Assembly (NCBI RefSeq): GCF_021869535.1
Contig: NW_026262701.1
Span: forward strand, 3,735,501-3,799,500
Source: Mytilus californianus
Lineage: Eukaryota; Mollusca; Bivalvia; Mytilida; Mytilidae
Length of the DNA: 64,000 nucleotides
Direction: 5' to 3'
The notes under the pieces are model-generated. The model did not search any database. It was not told the DNA's origin and worked only from the letters and a program-made list of their open reading frames with translations. This document shows positions 23,851-61,305 of the stretch, piece after piece. The number at the start of each line of letters is the position of its first letter. Position 1 is the first letter of the stretch. Position numbers and translations under genes: made by a program.

Positions 23851-24622
23851 TACTTATCATGAAGAGATGATAGACATTTAACAGTCTCTTTGTCTCTGAA
23901 AATGGACTTTGGTCGATCATTCACACAGTTTTTCAACTTATGAATGAACCGTTTTATCAGAGATCTGATTGTTTTGACCCATTCTGACAAAGTGTCCAGT
24001 TCAACTTTTTCTCGTTTAGCCCATGCTCTGGCGTAGTCCTCAATGGAATCCATAATTATTTTGAAGTTATGGTTCCAATTGATGTGTTGGGGTTCTCTAA
24101 ACTGAGGACCATGAGAAATCACCTTTCGGAGATTTTCATGTTGAATTATGTTTAGATCCCAAGTGATAACATGACCAGAGGGGCTTTAATTATAAGGCGA
24201 GTGGGAACAGTCACATGTCAGAGGCTTTTTTAGGTATTGTTCTAAATCAAGGTCTGCAATGTTTGTTTATAGTTAATCACTTTGGGTGCAATGGTTTTGG
24301 TGTAACTGTAGGATACAATAGGAACAGATTGATTTTGAAAATAAATAGGAATTTTAGATGTTACCTCCTTGTGATGTAGAACGTTGCAGATGTTGATTGC
24401 ATCAATTCCTCTATTGGTAAAGTGAAAAGGAAGGAATTTCCTCTTTTCCTCATGTAAAGGTTCCGATCTTACTGGTTTGAAAAGACGGAAAAGAGTTACA
24501 TCACAAATTATACTGACAAGTCTGTATATTGGAGAAAATGTATTGATGCATCCTTTGTCAAGAGCATAATCTCTCAAACATTTAAGAAAATTAACAGGCA
24601 GTGAAAAAAGAATAGTTCTAAT
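23850..24622 (-). pseudogene. Penelope-like linker and RT N-terminal region
   Basis: Segments in order: VTLFRLFKPVRSE, HFTNRGIDAINICNVLHHK, VSYSYTKTIAPKVINYKQTLQ (to 24,242), a one-base shift, then TCDCSHSPYN with a stop followed by SPSGHVIT, GPQFREPQHINW, DYARAWAKREKVELDTLSEW and SLHDKY. The last phrase normally leads into the first RT catalytic strand, but the sequence switches at about 23,850 into a D2 repeat. I recognise this block as the conserved region ahead of the RT in mussel Penelope-like proteins. One stop and one frameshift are visible besides the truncation. Confidence 0.7.
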
Positions 24623-25291
24623 TTAATGTAACCCTAGCGAATGATGAAGATGGGAAAGAAGGTCATCAAAGCTCCCAGAGGGCGATCTAGATTTGGAAGA
24701 CTTTTTTACATTAGGCCGATGGTAATGTTTTTGCCCATGACTACGTTGTTGTCGTAAGGTATTATTAAATAAACTCTTTACATTAACATCACTACAGGCT
24801 GGACTTGACAAATTTCCTACTCCTTTGACATTATCATTGCAACCATATGGCATTGCAGTACCTAATTCCCTTATCCAGAAATTTTCTCTATCTTTTTGGA
24901 AAGGAGTACTTAGTACAGGGCTATTTGTGTGGTGATAAATTTTCTCGATGATGCGTACTTTCATAGATAAATAAAGAAGGATCATGGTCCTGTTGATTAA
25001 AATGGTTGAAAAGAACCCTGAATATTGCGGATCTTTATTATTTGACCGGTGTTGATTCATCCTTTTACGCAAAGTTTGTCGAGTTTCACCAACATAAGGT
25101 AGCCCATATTCAATTCCGTACACAACATTGTCCGTGGAACAGTCCAGAGGCTCGAAAGATTTAGTATAATACGTTTTACCTGTTAAATTACTGGGAAAAT
25201 CAGGAGTCGTGATTAACATATTACATGTCTTACACGTGCTCCTTTTTCCTTTTTTTATGTTAACAAGGTGAAATGATAGGTGTTGATTCAC
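24623..25291 (-). pseudogene. GIY-YIG endonuclease region of Penelope-like element
   Basis: The frame of 222 codons opens with STCKTCN, a CxxC pair typical just ahead of the nuclease in these elements. It then shows VVYGIE...PYVGETRQTLRKRMNQHR, which supplies the GIY and YIG-like strands, the catalytic Arg helix and a His. A later RENFWIRELGTAMPYG segment could supply the catalytic Glu. GIY-YIG nucleases nick target DNA for target-primed reverse transcription. The cysteine pair usually seen between the two Tyr motifs appears to be lost, and the frame hits a TAA at 24,623-24,625, after which the same frame continues (IRTILFSLPVNFLKCLRDYALDKG). This is therefore not a free-standing nuclease gene. 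Confidence 0.75.
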
Positions 25292-25317
25292 TTGTAGCAG
25301 GTGTCTTTAAACAATCA

Positions 25318-25710
25318 AAAATATTGAATTGCAACAAAAACAAACGCCAAAATGTACAGAAACGGACTATTTGATAACAACTGCCATATTCCTGACTTGG
25401 TACAGGACATTCAAGAAAAATGGTGGGTTGAACCTGTTTTTTTTTTTTTTGCTAGCCAAACCTTCCGCTTATATGGCAATATAAGAAAATATCGTTAAAC
25501 TGACAACACTACCTGACAGGAATACAGTACAAACAAAAGCAAGAACACTCAGCACAGAGAAACGTATAAATAAATAATATAATAGTACATTTCAACATGT
25601 AAACCACAGAATAAAAACGGACATCTTCCTTTATTAACAGCACAGCAAACCACAAACAGTGACGTATTATTGTGACTTATATATAATCTTGAAATTCATA
25701 CAATTATATC
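25318..25710 (+). repeat. Family D repeat
   Basis: The sequence matches 3,930-4,410, including 'agaacactcagcacagagaaacgtat' and the shared end 'ttgaaattcatacaattatatcaaacgaga'. It borders the 5' end of the Penelope-like element. Confidence 0.6.
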
Positions 25711-28671
25711 AAACGAGATCTTTTTCTGCGTGTGACAACACATTGTTGTTATAATTTACAATTGCTTTTAAATATTCTTAATAAAAATCGTCACTTTCTC
25801 AAATAACTTTATGAACACTTCGTGTAATAGTATGGTAAAGTGTGTCATGGTTTGTGTCCATGGTCGCCATGGTTCAGTTCTGTAATTCATACGTGTAAAT
25901 CATGCAGATGAAATCAAATCAGTGAGATTGATGAACAAAAGAACAAACATGAAACAAGTTTTCAATTAATTTAAGTCTATAGCGTAATTGAAAATACATG
26001 TATAAAACGACAACAGGGATAACTTATCCAATAAAACGGTTTTCATTGAAAAAGTGTTAAAAAATTAAATAATATAATTCTATATACATTTCAATAATTT
26101 GCGTTTCCGAATAGAGTTTTGCTGTCAATATTACGAGCTGAAAAACAGAGATGACAATATAAGAATAAGAAGATTTGGTGTGAAAGTACAAGTATCCACC
26201 ATATACAAAATGATGAAAAATTTAGCAACTATAGGTCACCGTTTGACCTTTACCAATGACCAAAACCAACACCATATACATGTAGTAACTATAAAATGAC
26301 CCGGCATGACAGTATGTAACACACTTTAACCGAGAAAACTAACGCAAGGACTGGTTACGTATCATCAAAGCATTCCTCATATAAAAAAATATGGGTATCC
26401 ATAATGTCCTATATACTTCATTTAAGATTTAAGAATTGAATACTTCTTTTTGTATATTCATTGGGGTAACCCTATAAATTACTAGAAGAAGCATTCAATA
26501 CTTATAAATGCATTTTTTTGGGATCATGACAACACGATTTCTATCAAGTTTTTCTGTTATTTACCTGTGCACATTATGTGAAAGCGCGTGTATGTTTTTC
26601 TCGTAAAAGTCATGTTCGGGAACCGCCGGGGGAAATGTTTCCCAAGGGGCATGCGTAGTGTTCCAAAAAAGGGATACCATCAAAAGTGCCCCCATTACTC
26701 TATGCATATGTTATAATTCACAGTTTCCAAATAACTGTGAATAGTTTACTTTTGTATCAAATGAAAACATACTAAGTATTTTCCTGAAAATTTTTTTTTT
26801 AATTTTTCAATCACTACACTGAAAGTTCCACTCAACGTTTCACTGAATATTAATCAGTAAGAAGACATCATCCAATCAACGGAACGTGAAATTAATAGTT
26901 AATGCCAGCTACTTTTTATTCTCCATTAGAAGCTCTTGTATGAAGTCTGCCTCATATAAATAATACCGATTGTTTGTTGCAAAACACGTCCTATGATCGT
27001 AACAAATATGATGTCAACCAAAGTCAAGCATCAGAGAATGTTTTGTTTGAATCAGATCAGAGTGGGTTTTCTTTTCAAAAAACAATTTGTTTCGCCCTAA
27101 AACAAGATATTTGTATCTGCTTTGGCTATTTTTTAAGACCCATTTTTTTCAATTTGTCTTTTAGTTTAGAATGAGGAACACGTGTGTAAAGGGTAGGTTG
27201 TCAAATGTGTTAATACTATTGCAATAGAAAAGAGACTTAGTTTGTATGTACTCTAACAGAATTGATGGACTAAGCGTTAAATTCCAAAGGACATTTTGAG
27301 AAGAATAACAAAATTTGTTGTATATATATTAAAATTTTCATTATTAGTACAAATAGGAGAATAAACAAGTTTCCAAAACTTGGGAGTTAGCTTTCTTATC
27401 CATAAAAAATGATAACCACTTTGTTAAGATAACCATAACCAAAAACTTTATTAAATATTGATACAAAATTAATTGTATATTCATTGTTTCAACGTATAAC
27501 AAATATCTTACTAAAATTATCGATAAAGATCCAAAAAAATATATATAGGCTATATCATTAGACAGATCATGCAGTAGAAAATAATTAATCATGCAGAACG
27601 ATTGAATATAGAGTGGCATTACTATTTTTTTTTACATCTTTCGAATTGAATTTTATGCTTTCAGCTTAAAAATATTTGGTTTTAAAACTTCTATGTTTCA
27701 ATTGAATAAAAATGTATATTCAGACATTAAAAGCTCAGCGATAGATTACGGGTCGATATCTGAACAAATAAACATTCAACGTGGGATCCAACAAGGAACG
27801 TCCGTACAGTGCAATGATTTTTGTAGTCGGGGTAGAGATAAAGAAGATAAGGGAAGACCATAATCTTAAAAGTTTTGAAATTATAAGCTAGATGGGAAAA
27901 CACACTCATTGAAAATCATTCAACTTGCATATGACACCACTCTTGATAAAAAGACATTTTGAAAGTTTTAAATATGATAGAAATGTTTCACACATGATCA
28001 GGACTTAATTAAACGGATCAAAAATAGAAGGCATTTGATTGGGGAAACAGAAACATTTTAGGGGAAAATATTGAACTTTCAACTGGAAAGACAAACTAGT
28101 GAAGAATATGATTTAAAGGTTGAAACAAACATAAGTGTAAAATTCTCAATGCTAAAAAACAATTAGAAAAAAATGAGATTATTAAAAATTGGTAAAATGA
28201 AATTTGGTTATGAAAATTGTATGCCTTCTATTGCTCCAATGGATAAAGATCACACATCCACATGTATCAATAGATCTGAAGACAGAGGAAATACATACAA
28301 TAACCAGGAACCCCTAGTTAACAAGATTGATACAATTACAAAAGCTCACAGAAAACAAAAATGAGAAAAAAATTATCACACGGAGGTATAAGGTAATATT
28401 TTGTAGGAACACCTACTAATCAATCACCTTTAAATAAAACTGGCAATTACCACAATTCCCACAGAGGCATATCATATACAAAAGACTATTAAAACGTCAG
28501 AACGATTAATTGCTCTATTTCAGTGCATTTGGTAAATAGTTAGCAATATCATGTTCAAATATAATTATATGTATATAGCAGTTATTTATTATTTAGATAA
28601 TTTAAAAAGAAACAAAAATAATATGATGTTATTCCACATTGCCAACATGCAAACGACTACTCGATTGACAA
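25711..28671. other. No recognisable gene
   Basis: The frames at 26,099-26,299, 26,974-27,174, 27,344-27,619, 27,727-27,909 and 28,173-28,364 are short, AT-biased and without motifs. A reverse-oriented fragment of the family A2 tail lies at about 26,215-26,315 ('ataggtcaccgtttgacctt'). I see nothing else. Confidence 0.5.
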
Positions 28672-28782
28672 AGAGAGAGCCGCAAAAAATACCAGAGGGA
28701 CATTCAAACTCATAAATCAAAAATAAACTGACAACGCCATGGCTTAAAAAGAAAAAGACAAACAGATAAACAATAGCAATAA
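28672..28782 (-). repeat. Penelope-like 3' tail fragment, family B
   Basis: A ~110-bp terminal piece of the family B tail, with 'gagggacattcaaactcata' and 'ctgacaacgccatggctta' on the plus strand. Confidence 0.6.
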
Positions 28783-29045
28783 ATCTATGCACTTTATACT
28801 AGAAATAATCATAATCTATGCAATACATACTAGAAATGATTCTTAATTTTACAGTAATGATATTTATAGAGCTCATCAATTCAGATACTATCAATGTAAA
28901 ATAATTGATCCTTTGAAAAAAAAATCTCCTTAAGAGTTTTCAATTTAACACCCTAGTAAAATCTTGATATTTAAGTCTGGGAAAACATGATTTATCTATA
29001 AGTTGTAATTGTTTTGAGTTAAGCCATTTGCGACTGATTTTTATT

Positions 29046-29420
29046 ATTTGTTCTTATGTTGTGCTGTAACACCACTGTCCCAGGTTAGGGGAGGGTTCAG
29101 ATCACAAACAAGTTTAACCTGGCCAGTTTATATAAAACTGTTCCAAGTCAGGAGGCTGTATTTCAGTGGTTGTTGTTGGTTCACATCTGTCACATGTTTT
29201 TGTAAATTTTTTGGTTTAAATTTGGCTGTTAGTTTTCTCTTTTGAATTGTTTCAATTTTTCATGTCAGGGCTTTTTATACCTGTCTATACAGTATGAGTT
29301 TTTCTCATTGTTAACATTGAAGGCTGTACTGTGAATTATAATTGCTTTTAATTTCATCATTTGAAGTCTGGTGGATAGCTGTCTCATTTGGCAATTATAT
29401 CATACACATCTTCTTATTTT
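29046..29420 (+). repeat. Retroelement 3' tail, family A
   Basis: Full-length family A tail, lying about 150 bp upstream of the RT fragment at 29,570, so two insertions of this family sit in tandem. Confidence 0.7.
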
Positions 29421-29569
29421 CATGTTGATGTGGACTTAAAATAAATCAAATATTAACAACAATAACTGTTCTTTTCTAGATTGAGATATTTCAGTTTTAC
29501 AAATGAAATTCTACATTAAAATTTAGAACAAAAGGGACGATTTTTCTTTCCAGATTGTTAGTTTTCTTT

Positions 29570-29850
29570 TTTTGGACGGTGATGTTCCTTTGGTACTGTC
29601 TTACAGTGTTTATATTTCCCAACTCCTTCACTATACCTGTGTCTGTAGTGACATTTTGAATTTCAATGAACTTAATCAATGTATTACTGTTAAATTAAAG
29701 AGTCAGGGACTTTGTTACCACAAATTACTTAAAACCTTTATTAAATTCTTCCATAGATATAAAGATTTGGTTTGCAAGTTTTACTGTATTTTAAACGGAA
29801 TAGCACCTCCTAATTTTACAGTGATGTTGTTCACAGAGCCCTGAAAATTT
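29570..29850 (+). pseudogene. Reverse transcriptase C-terminal fragment (Penelope-like suspected)
   Basis: The plus strand encodes DGDVPLVLSYSVYISQLLHY followed by TVKLKSQGLCYHKLLKTFIKFFHRYKDLVCKFY. The YGVYISQL...LLKQG..YHKL.K.F.KFY.R arrangement is what I recall from the thumb region of Penelope-like and related invertebrate RTs. No catalytic motif is included, so the copy is 5'-truncated. The open frame ends at about 29,841. The RT call is based on remembered patterns; the clade is uncertain. Confidence 0.55.
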
Positions 29851-29856
29851 TAAAAA

Positions 29857-30592
29857 TACAATCCTGGTAAACTTATCAATCCTTGAAATAAGTTTATTTC
29901 AAAAGGTTACCAATTCAACACGATAATTAGATCCTTCAGTATTGTTTTTATTGGTATAAATATTAATATTCACATTATGACATATGCACATTCACGGTAC
30001 TACAATCTGTTGTTAACTATATTTTGGCATTGCACAAATTCATGTTTTTCTCGGACTCTTAATGATGTCTTTACATTAAACTCATTAGATATTGGATGTG
30101 TACTGATTAATTTTTTAGTCTTACATAATATTGCTGTCATTAACTGTTTTTGTTAGTTTTTACTGCTTTATATCGATCTGATGAGTTAAGCTTTTTTCAA
30201 CTGATTTTTATATTTTACTCTTATGTTGTACTGTTACACCTCTGTCCCAGGCTAGGGAAGGGTTGGCGACAACAAACATGTGTAACCCAGCTACATTGTA
30301 TATGTGCCTTTTCCAAGTCAGGAGCCTGTATTTCAGTAGTTGTGGTTTGTTCATGTCTGTCATATTTGTTTTTTCGTAAATTGTTTTGTTATAAATCAGG
30401 CAGTTAGTTGTCTCTATTGAATTGTTGCATATTTTTCATATCAGGCCTCTATAGTTATGCATTATGGTTTTTTTTCATTCCTAAGGTCATACAGTTGTTT
30501 CTAATTGCTTATATGTTCCTCATTTAACTTTAGGTGGAAAGGTGTCTCATTGGCATTCATACCATATCTCCTTATTTTTATAAGGATGTCCG
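29857..30592 (+). repeat. 3' UTR of the 29.6-kb RT element, ending in the family A tail
   Basis: The sequence runs through 'cacggtactacaatctgttgttaac', 'catgtttttctcggactcttaatga' and 'tatatcgatctgatgagttaagc' into the family A tail (30,215-30,590). It follows the RT fragment without a break, which is the basis for treating family A tails as 3' ends of this element. Confidence 0.6.
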
Positions 30593-31225
30593 AATGAGGG
30601 TTACTTTTGATGAAGAAGTCAACATGAACCAAAAAAAAAATGAAATTGTTGAGTGTTGGGCATAACTAACAGTGAAATGATTAACAAAAGACAGTCCTAG
30701 TTATTATTTAATCAAAGCCTTTGCTTGAGGTCAATTTAACATTGTATTGACCTCAACCAAAGGTTACAATTGTTATATTATAAATCAACAACTATTGCAT
30801 GCACAATGTAAAATTGGAGATTTCTAGAATGTATTTTTAGTAACATGCTGTATGCCATGTGCAATATGCTGTTTTTGACCTACGAAAAGCTAAACACAAC
30901 AGTATTTGGCCTGCAAACTGAGTAAATACAAATGTACATGTGATCAAGTTTTAACAAATCACAAATCCTTAAAAATATTTAATTAATAATATAACTAAGT
31001 ACAGATGTTTATTGTAGATAAGTTGATGATTGCAAAAAAAAAAGCATCATATAAAATATTTAGTTTATAATTTTTATTTTCATGTTAGATTTTTTTATGA
31101 ATTTAAAACAATGAGTGACATACAACACTTATTCAACACAGCAGTAACTTACAGAGTATTTGATACAAATATAAAAAAAAAATCATCTTCCATACTCACA
31201 AAACACAAAATGACAGTTTATGATA
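30593..31225. other. No recognisable gene
   Basis: AT-rich intergenic sequence between the retroelement tail and the 3' end of the TTLL9 gene. The plus-strand frames at 31,030-31,516 run antisense to the TTLL9 3' UTR and last exon and are not genes. Confidence 0.5.
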
Positions 31226-31246
31226 TTTAAGGAAAAATCAACTTGT

Positions 31247-31252
31247 TTTATT
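31247..31252 (-). terminator. Candidate poly(A) signal of TTLL9
   Basis: AATAAA on the minus strand, about 80 bases after the TTLL9 stop codon. This would give a short 3' UTR. Further A/T-rich candidates exist downstream. Confidence 0.45.
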
Positions 31253-31332
31253 TACTTTCAACAATGGTCCTACACAAATGGCATCATTCATGATTGTATG
31301 ATTATAGATTGTCAGAATGATATTGAAGACTA

Positions 31333-56768
<25,436 letters not shown>

Positions 56769-56791
56769 GTTTAATACCTCTTAACACTGCA

Positions 56792-58323
56792 CTGAAAATA
56801 TAATTAGATTATAAATTAAAAAAAAGTATATATGTTCTGATCATATGTTCACTTTTTTTAATTTGACATAAGAAAAGTTCTTTTGTAGTATTTTTGTTTT
56901 ACAACATATGGTCCAGATTGGCAAAGGGAGGTGGGGTTCTGTTTTGCTTGTACCAAGTCAAGCTATCTGGACAATGTGTATTTCATTGTTGATAATCCTT
57001 GTTTGTATGTCTTCTTTGTGAGAAGTTCGGTGTTGGTATGGTTTGTAGACTAGTCTAATATGATGATTCCTGTGGGCCTTTTCACATGTTTATGTACAAG
57101 TTTTATTTTACAACATCAGATTAACCAAATGTGAAAATTCAAAAAAAGAAAAACATATTTTTTTGTGATACAACTGTACTTTTTCTTGAAATTGGTTTTG
57201 TTTTAGTTTTTATTCATTTTTTTTTTTGTTATTCGTTATTTATATAACCATTCCCTTTTATGTCTGAACAAAGATGAACTACAAAATGTTGCAAATATAT
57301 CTATAGTGTTCTACTTTTCTGTGACATACATTCCAAGAAGGATAGGTACATGTAGGGGAATTCCAGATTGTAACGCCAGTGAAGACAGATATATAACAAT
57401 CTACTTACTTTATTTTAATTGTGAGAAAAATCTGTTAAGTCCAGACCAGAATGTTCCTTTCTTCTCATGTTTGATATTCTACAATAATATAAAACTAGCT
57501 CAATATAAAATTAACACAATTTTGCAGAACAACATTATTCTTGTTATTTATTCAAGCTTCATATCAATATACATGTAATACATATTAAAGTATCATCAAG
57601 AAAGTTAGTATTCAGGTGAAATTGTTTTTTTTTTAATTTCAACATTGCACTTTTGAGCAACTTTTTTTAATGATTTGTCTTGCTGTTTTTCTTTATATTT
57701 TAAAGTTCCATTACTGCATAACACAACTATTAAAATCCATTGGCAGACTTTAACTTTCAATCATCCAGGTAATTGCCAAATATTGTTCATTCATGTTTAT
57801 CATGTTTATAATCAGTAAAATCATACACAACTTCAGTAATTAATAGGTCACTTATTACCTTTTCACCTCTGACATGAAATGATGGAAGATTTCGTTTTTT
57901 GCCATGGCATTGTCAGTTTGTTTTCAACTTACGAGTGTGAACTTTTTTTAAACCTAGAAGCTAATTATTCCATTGCATGAATAAAATATAAGTAAGAATA
58001 ATCCACAATTTAGAAAATAAAAAAACATGCAACAATTAAATGTTTCTGGAAAAACTTTCATCCTGTACGTTTGAGTTCAACAGCTTGAAAGCCAAAACAG
58101 TGGAGTTGTAATGAATGGCTATATATAGAACACATTTTCGGAACCCTCATTTACGTCATAATTGGAATTCCGGGATTTCCCTTTGTAAAGTGACAGTCAT
58201 TAACCTAGTTGTAATCCTGATCGGACATCCCTACTTTAGACGAGCTTACAGTGTGACGGGATTGCTTCCCTTAGAACATTTAGTAGATACTTAGTCAGCC
58301 GTAAGCAGTTGAGCTAAGGAAGT
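56792..58323. other. TTLL9 5' intron; no other gene seen
   Basis: This lies upstream of the acceptor of the TTLL9 start exon, so it must be intron. A 90-codon plus-strand frame (57,306-57,578) lacks motifs. A fragment of the family B tail lies at 57,893-57,950. Nothing else is recognised. Confidence 0.5.
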
Positions 58324-58396
58324 ACTTCTTTAGCTCAGTCGGTTAACACGCTGCCTTGTAACACAGAGGTCCCGGGTTAGAGTCCCGGTGGAGACA
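58324..58396 (+). tRNA. tRNA-Thr(TGT)-like pseudogene or SINE head
   Basis: The A box TAGCTCAGTCGG (58,331-58,342) is perfect. The T arm has a perfect 5-bp stem, but its loop reads TTAGAGT where TTCGAGT is expected. The anticodon loop reads CTTGTAA (TGT, Thr). The acceptor stem pairs poorly (ACTTCTT against TGGAGAC), and the anticodon and D stems are broken. This is therefore not a working tRNA but a decayed copy or the polymerase III promoter head of a tRNA-derived SINE. No second copy is visible in the window. Confidence 0.6.
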
Positions 58397-58399
58397 TGC

Positions 58400-59087
58400 G
58401 ATTTTGCAAGTAGAATCATGCTCTCCGGTTACACAGTATTGGATGACCAGATGACTCAAGCCTAGAAGTATCATATTTAGGTAATATAACACACATGTAC
58501 ACAAGTCACAACCCTATAAAATCATTACAGAGTCACTGGAGGGCATTAAAACTGATATTTTTCTTTTCTACGTAAATTACTCTGCAATGGAGCACCCATG
58601 TCACACAGTAGTAAAAATTGAAAACCTTATATCAAATATTTGTGAAATTATATATTTAAAAATTTTGATTTTGGAATGTTGGAAGAAAGACAAATGCTTC
58701 TGTTAAATGGGACTTAAATAACAAGGATCCCACTGTATATTTGGTTTCAATGGAATCTCAGACTAAAGCATGTTCCAAAAAGACATGTTACTTTCTATGG
58801 TTGCCACATTAATTGTTTTTACTGGCATTTTACAGTTTTTTACCTGCTGCCTATTTTGGGATTGTGTTTCCAATGTAAATATAAGTTTTTGGTGAAGTGT
58901 TGATTATGTTTTTAAACTTGATTGGATAATTTTATTCATGTGAGATGTTCAGATTTAAATTGAAGCATATTATGCTTTACACTATTTATTCTACATAAAC
59001 TATATCTGAGAAATTGGTTAACTTTATTCATCAAGATATATTTGAAGTAGAACAAAATGACAAAGATATGAACAGTTTACCGTTACC
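58400..59087. other. No recognisable gene
   Basis: AT-rich sequence between the tRNA-like element and the cysteine-rich exon. I see no gene or repeat copy. Confidence 0.45.
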
Positions 59088-59403
59088 GGTCATCAAAGGG
59101 AAACAATTCTGGCCATCTCCGAATCTTCTTTGCTCTCCCTGTTCCTCGTTTAAGTGTCAACGTTAGTTTAATAGGAAGGAATGTAAGAATATCAATATGA
59201 TTATCAAAGAGTTCCCTTTGAACCCATTCTCCTTTGCATAAACACATGAAACATATCGGCACACAGCCACTTCGGCACTTGTTTCTATCCATGCCATGGG
59301 AAGATCCACTATCATTATCAACGTAAAGAAACAAGGGCCTGTGTATCGGCACCCGAACGTGAGATACCGTACGGAAATGTTCTTGTAAATTGTAACTTTT
59401 CTG
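59088..59403 (-). CDS. Unrecognised cysteine-rich exon, ~104 codons
   Basis: A frame on the minus strand is open from an AG acceptor-like site (about 59,404) to a GT donor-like site at 59,086, one base before its own TAA would be read. It encodes VSHVRVPIHRPLFLYVDND, a central Cys-rich stretch (NKCRSGCVPICFMCLCKGEW) and LKRGTGRAKKIRRWPELFPF. The composition is far less AT-driven than surrounding chance frames. I do not recognise the family. It may be an exon of another gene, or lie upstream in TTLL9 transcripts: spliced to the TTLL9 start exon it would give an upstream frame ending in a TAA that overlaps the TTLL9 ATG region. No ATG is seen within it ahead of the conserved-looking part. Confidence 0.4.
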
Positions 59404-60505
59404 TTTCTGTAATTAGCTTACACAAATGAATATTAAACTGAAATCTAAACTTTGAAATGCAAAATATTTAATCGAACTGATAAAATGCAACAATAGTACA
59501 ACCGTAATCAATGGCAGCCGTACAAGTCCGAAAATACCATTTTTACATAGGCAGAGATGCAGCTACTTTTCGGCCCGGTTCCGTCAAATGGGACTAAGTC
59601 AGACATCACGCGACTTTTGTGACGTATACTAACCGCCATTTTGTATTATATTGCACCATATAAAATGCATAGGTGCTTCGATAAAGTTTAGTTTTCTCAT
59701 TAACCTGACCCATTTTCTAACTTTTGCAAATCAATCCTTGATATTCAAACATATTTCTATCAAACAATGTTGGTCCTAACAGTTTAATTTTTGATTAAAT
59801 TCTGTCACTGGAGAATCGTAAAAACATGTACTTTTTCTCGTTATTTCTCTATTGACTCAATGCTAAATGTACCGATACCCATGTCTACTTGTATCAAAAA
59901 TAAAGAAATTCCGTTAATAAAAATAAAACTTTGCAAATCGATTAAGTATATTCAAACATAAATCTGGCGAAAAATACTATTTAAAACAGTTTAATTTCTG
60001 GGCAATTTCTGTCAAAAATAGATTTAAAAAAGTGAATATTTCGGGATTTTTCAAAATGGCGGATGATGTATATGGAAATGTTGCATCAAATCGAGGATTT
60101 GTATAGTAACACTTTCCTTGATTAGATTTAATTTTTCATGTAGAATCTCTGATGTTTCTGTTATTTTCTTTGGTGATATTTCGATATGATTGATTTCAAA
60201 ATTTCTTGATAAAAAAAAAATTATTTTAAGTTTGACACGGGAACATTTTATTTTGACAGATATCCAGGATATACTGTTACCAGAAAATAGTTAAAAATAA
60301 AATTTATAATAAAATTTTTTCTCTTCTTTTTTTAAAAGTTTTTTTTCCTGTTTTCTGTATAATTTATCTTTCTTTAGAAATATATTTATACATTCCTTTT
60401 AGAACAAAAAAATATTTACGTCCCAAGAGAGAAAAAAATCCTAACAATTATTATAGATAAATATTCCATACCTTCAAAATCCCATCACTTGACGAACAGG
60501 TGAAC
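59404..60505. other. Upstream intergenic region, possible TTLL9 promoter area
   Basis: No coding signature. The segment 59,560-59,660 is less AT-rich than its surroundings and contains 'gtgacgtatactaaccgccattttg', which would suit a promoter-proximal region, but I see no definite element. The rest is AT-rich. Confidence 0.35.
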
Positions 60506-61203
60506 TGTCACCAGGCTTATTTGGACTTAATTCTGATTTTATCATTTATTTAGAAATTGGACTTTTGGAAAAGATATTATTTACAAATTCAAATATTTAC
60601 ATGTATAGACAAATAATGTGTTAATCTTAATTAGTGACATTTAATGTTCAAATATATGTGACAGATTTATTTATTTATTGAGTTATAGAAATTAATATGA
60701 AAGACATTAATTCATACTAAAGGTGTGAAAATTATTGTATAGGAAAATGGAAGAATAAGATTATATGAGTATTATAAATTATAATTATCTTTTATATTAA
60801 TTAATGTGAATGCTGTCACTTATAGCTTAAAGTTATGAAATGTCATTTTAATTTGAGTATTGTCATGTTAATTGAGTATTGTCTATTTTCGATATTTAGT
60901 ATAAATACTTATTGTAAACTTTGTAAAATTAGTACGATCAGAAGTGTAGAACATTGAGTAAGATACAGTAGGAGTCACATTATACTGACATTGTCCTTTG
61001 TAAAGTTTATATTAGTACTTTGGCTTGGAATTAAATTATATAACTTGAATGTGTTGGATTTTCGTGAACTGCAACAACTAGTTCCTGATATTGGTGACCT
61101 CCATAGTTTAATTGTTTTTCTAATGATTTTACAAATAAAATCATGACCCCGTAACATTTAGGGAGCCAAGACAAGAGTCCCAACTGCGCCCCTATTGGTT
61201 ACA
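60506..61203 (+). repeat. 5' long terminal repeat
   Basis: Contains TATAAATA at 60,900-60,907, the likely promoter, and AATAAA at 61,134-61,139, the likely poly(A) signal. These define a U3 of about 420 bp and an R region between them. A 60-codon minus-strand frame inside (60,975-61,157, repeated in the other LTR) is not a gene. Confidence 0.9.
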
Positions 61204-61305
61204 TATGGTGGACGACCCGCGGCACGTTGACTTCTTAGTTCAACAACGATTCAAGATACCTCAAACAGCAGCAAGTGAGTGTTCCCCAGATCAACAACTA
61301 ACAAC

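Larger units (their letters stand above)
22668..25300 (-). mobile_element. Penelope-like element with N-terminal GIY-YIG (Naiad-like), decayed and interrupted
   Basis: Read 5' to 3' on the minus strand: a GIY-YIG nuclease region (25,291-24,623), a linker and the N-terminal RT region (24,640-23,850), an interruption by plus-strand D2 repeats (23,850-23,070), the RT C-terminal region (23,060-22,840) and the family B 3' tail to about 22,668. The order nuclease then RT is the reverse of classical Penelope elements. It fits the permuted Penelope-like group described from invertebrates (Naiad type). Domain identities rest on motifs and my memory of mussel homologues. The catalytic RT core (the YIDD part) is missing. 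Confidence 0.7.

Noticed and set aside
57306..57578. 90-codon plus-strand frame
   Set aside because: AT-driven composition and no motif, within the 5' intron of TTLL9.
60975..61157. 60-codon minus-strand frame, found again at 62,788-62,970
   Set aside because: Both lie inside the LTRs and are identical because the LTRs are.
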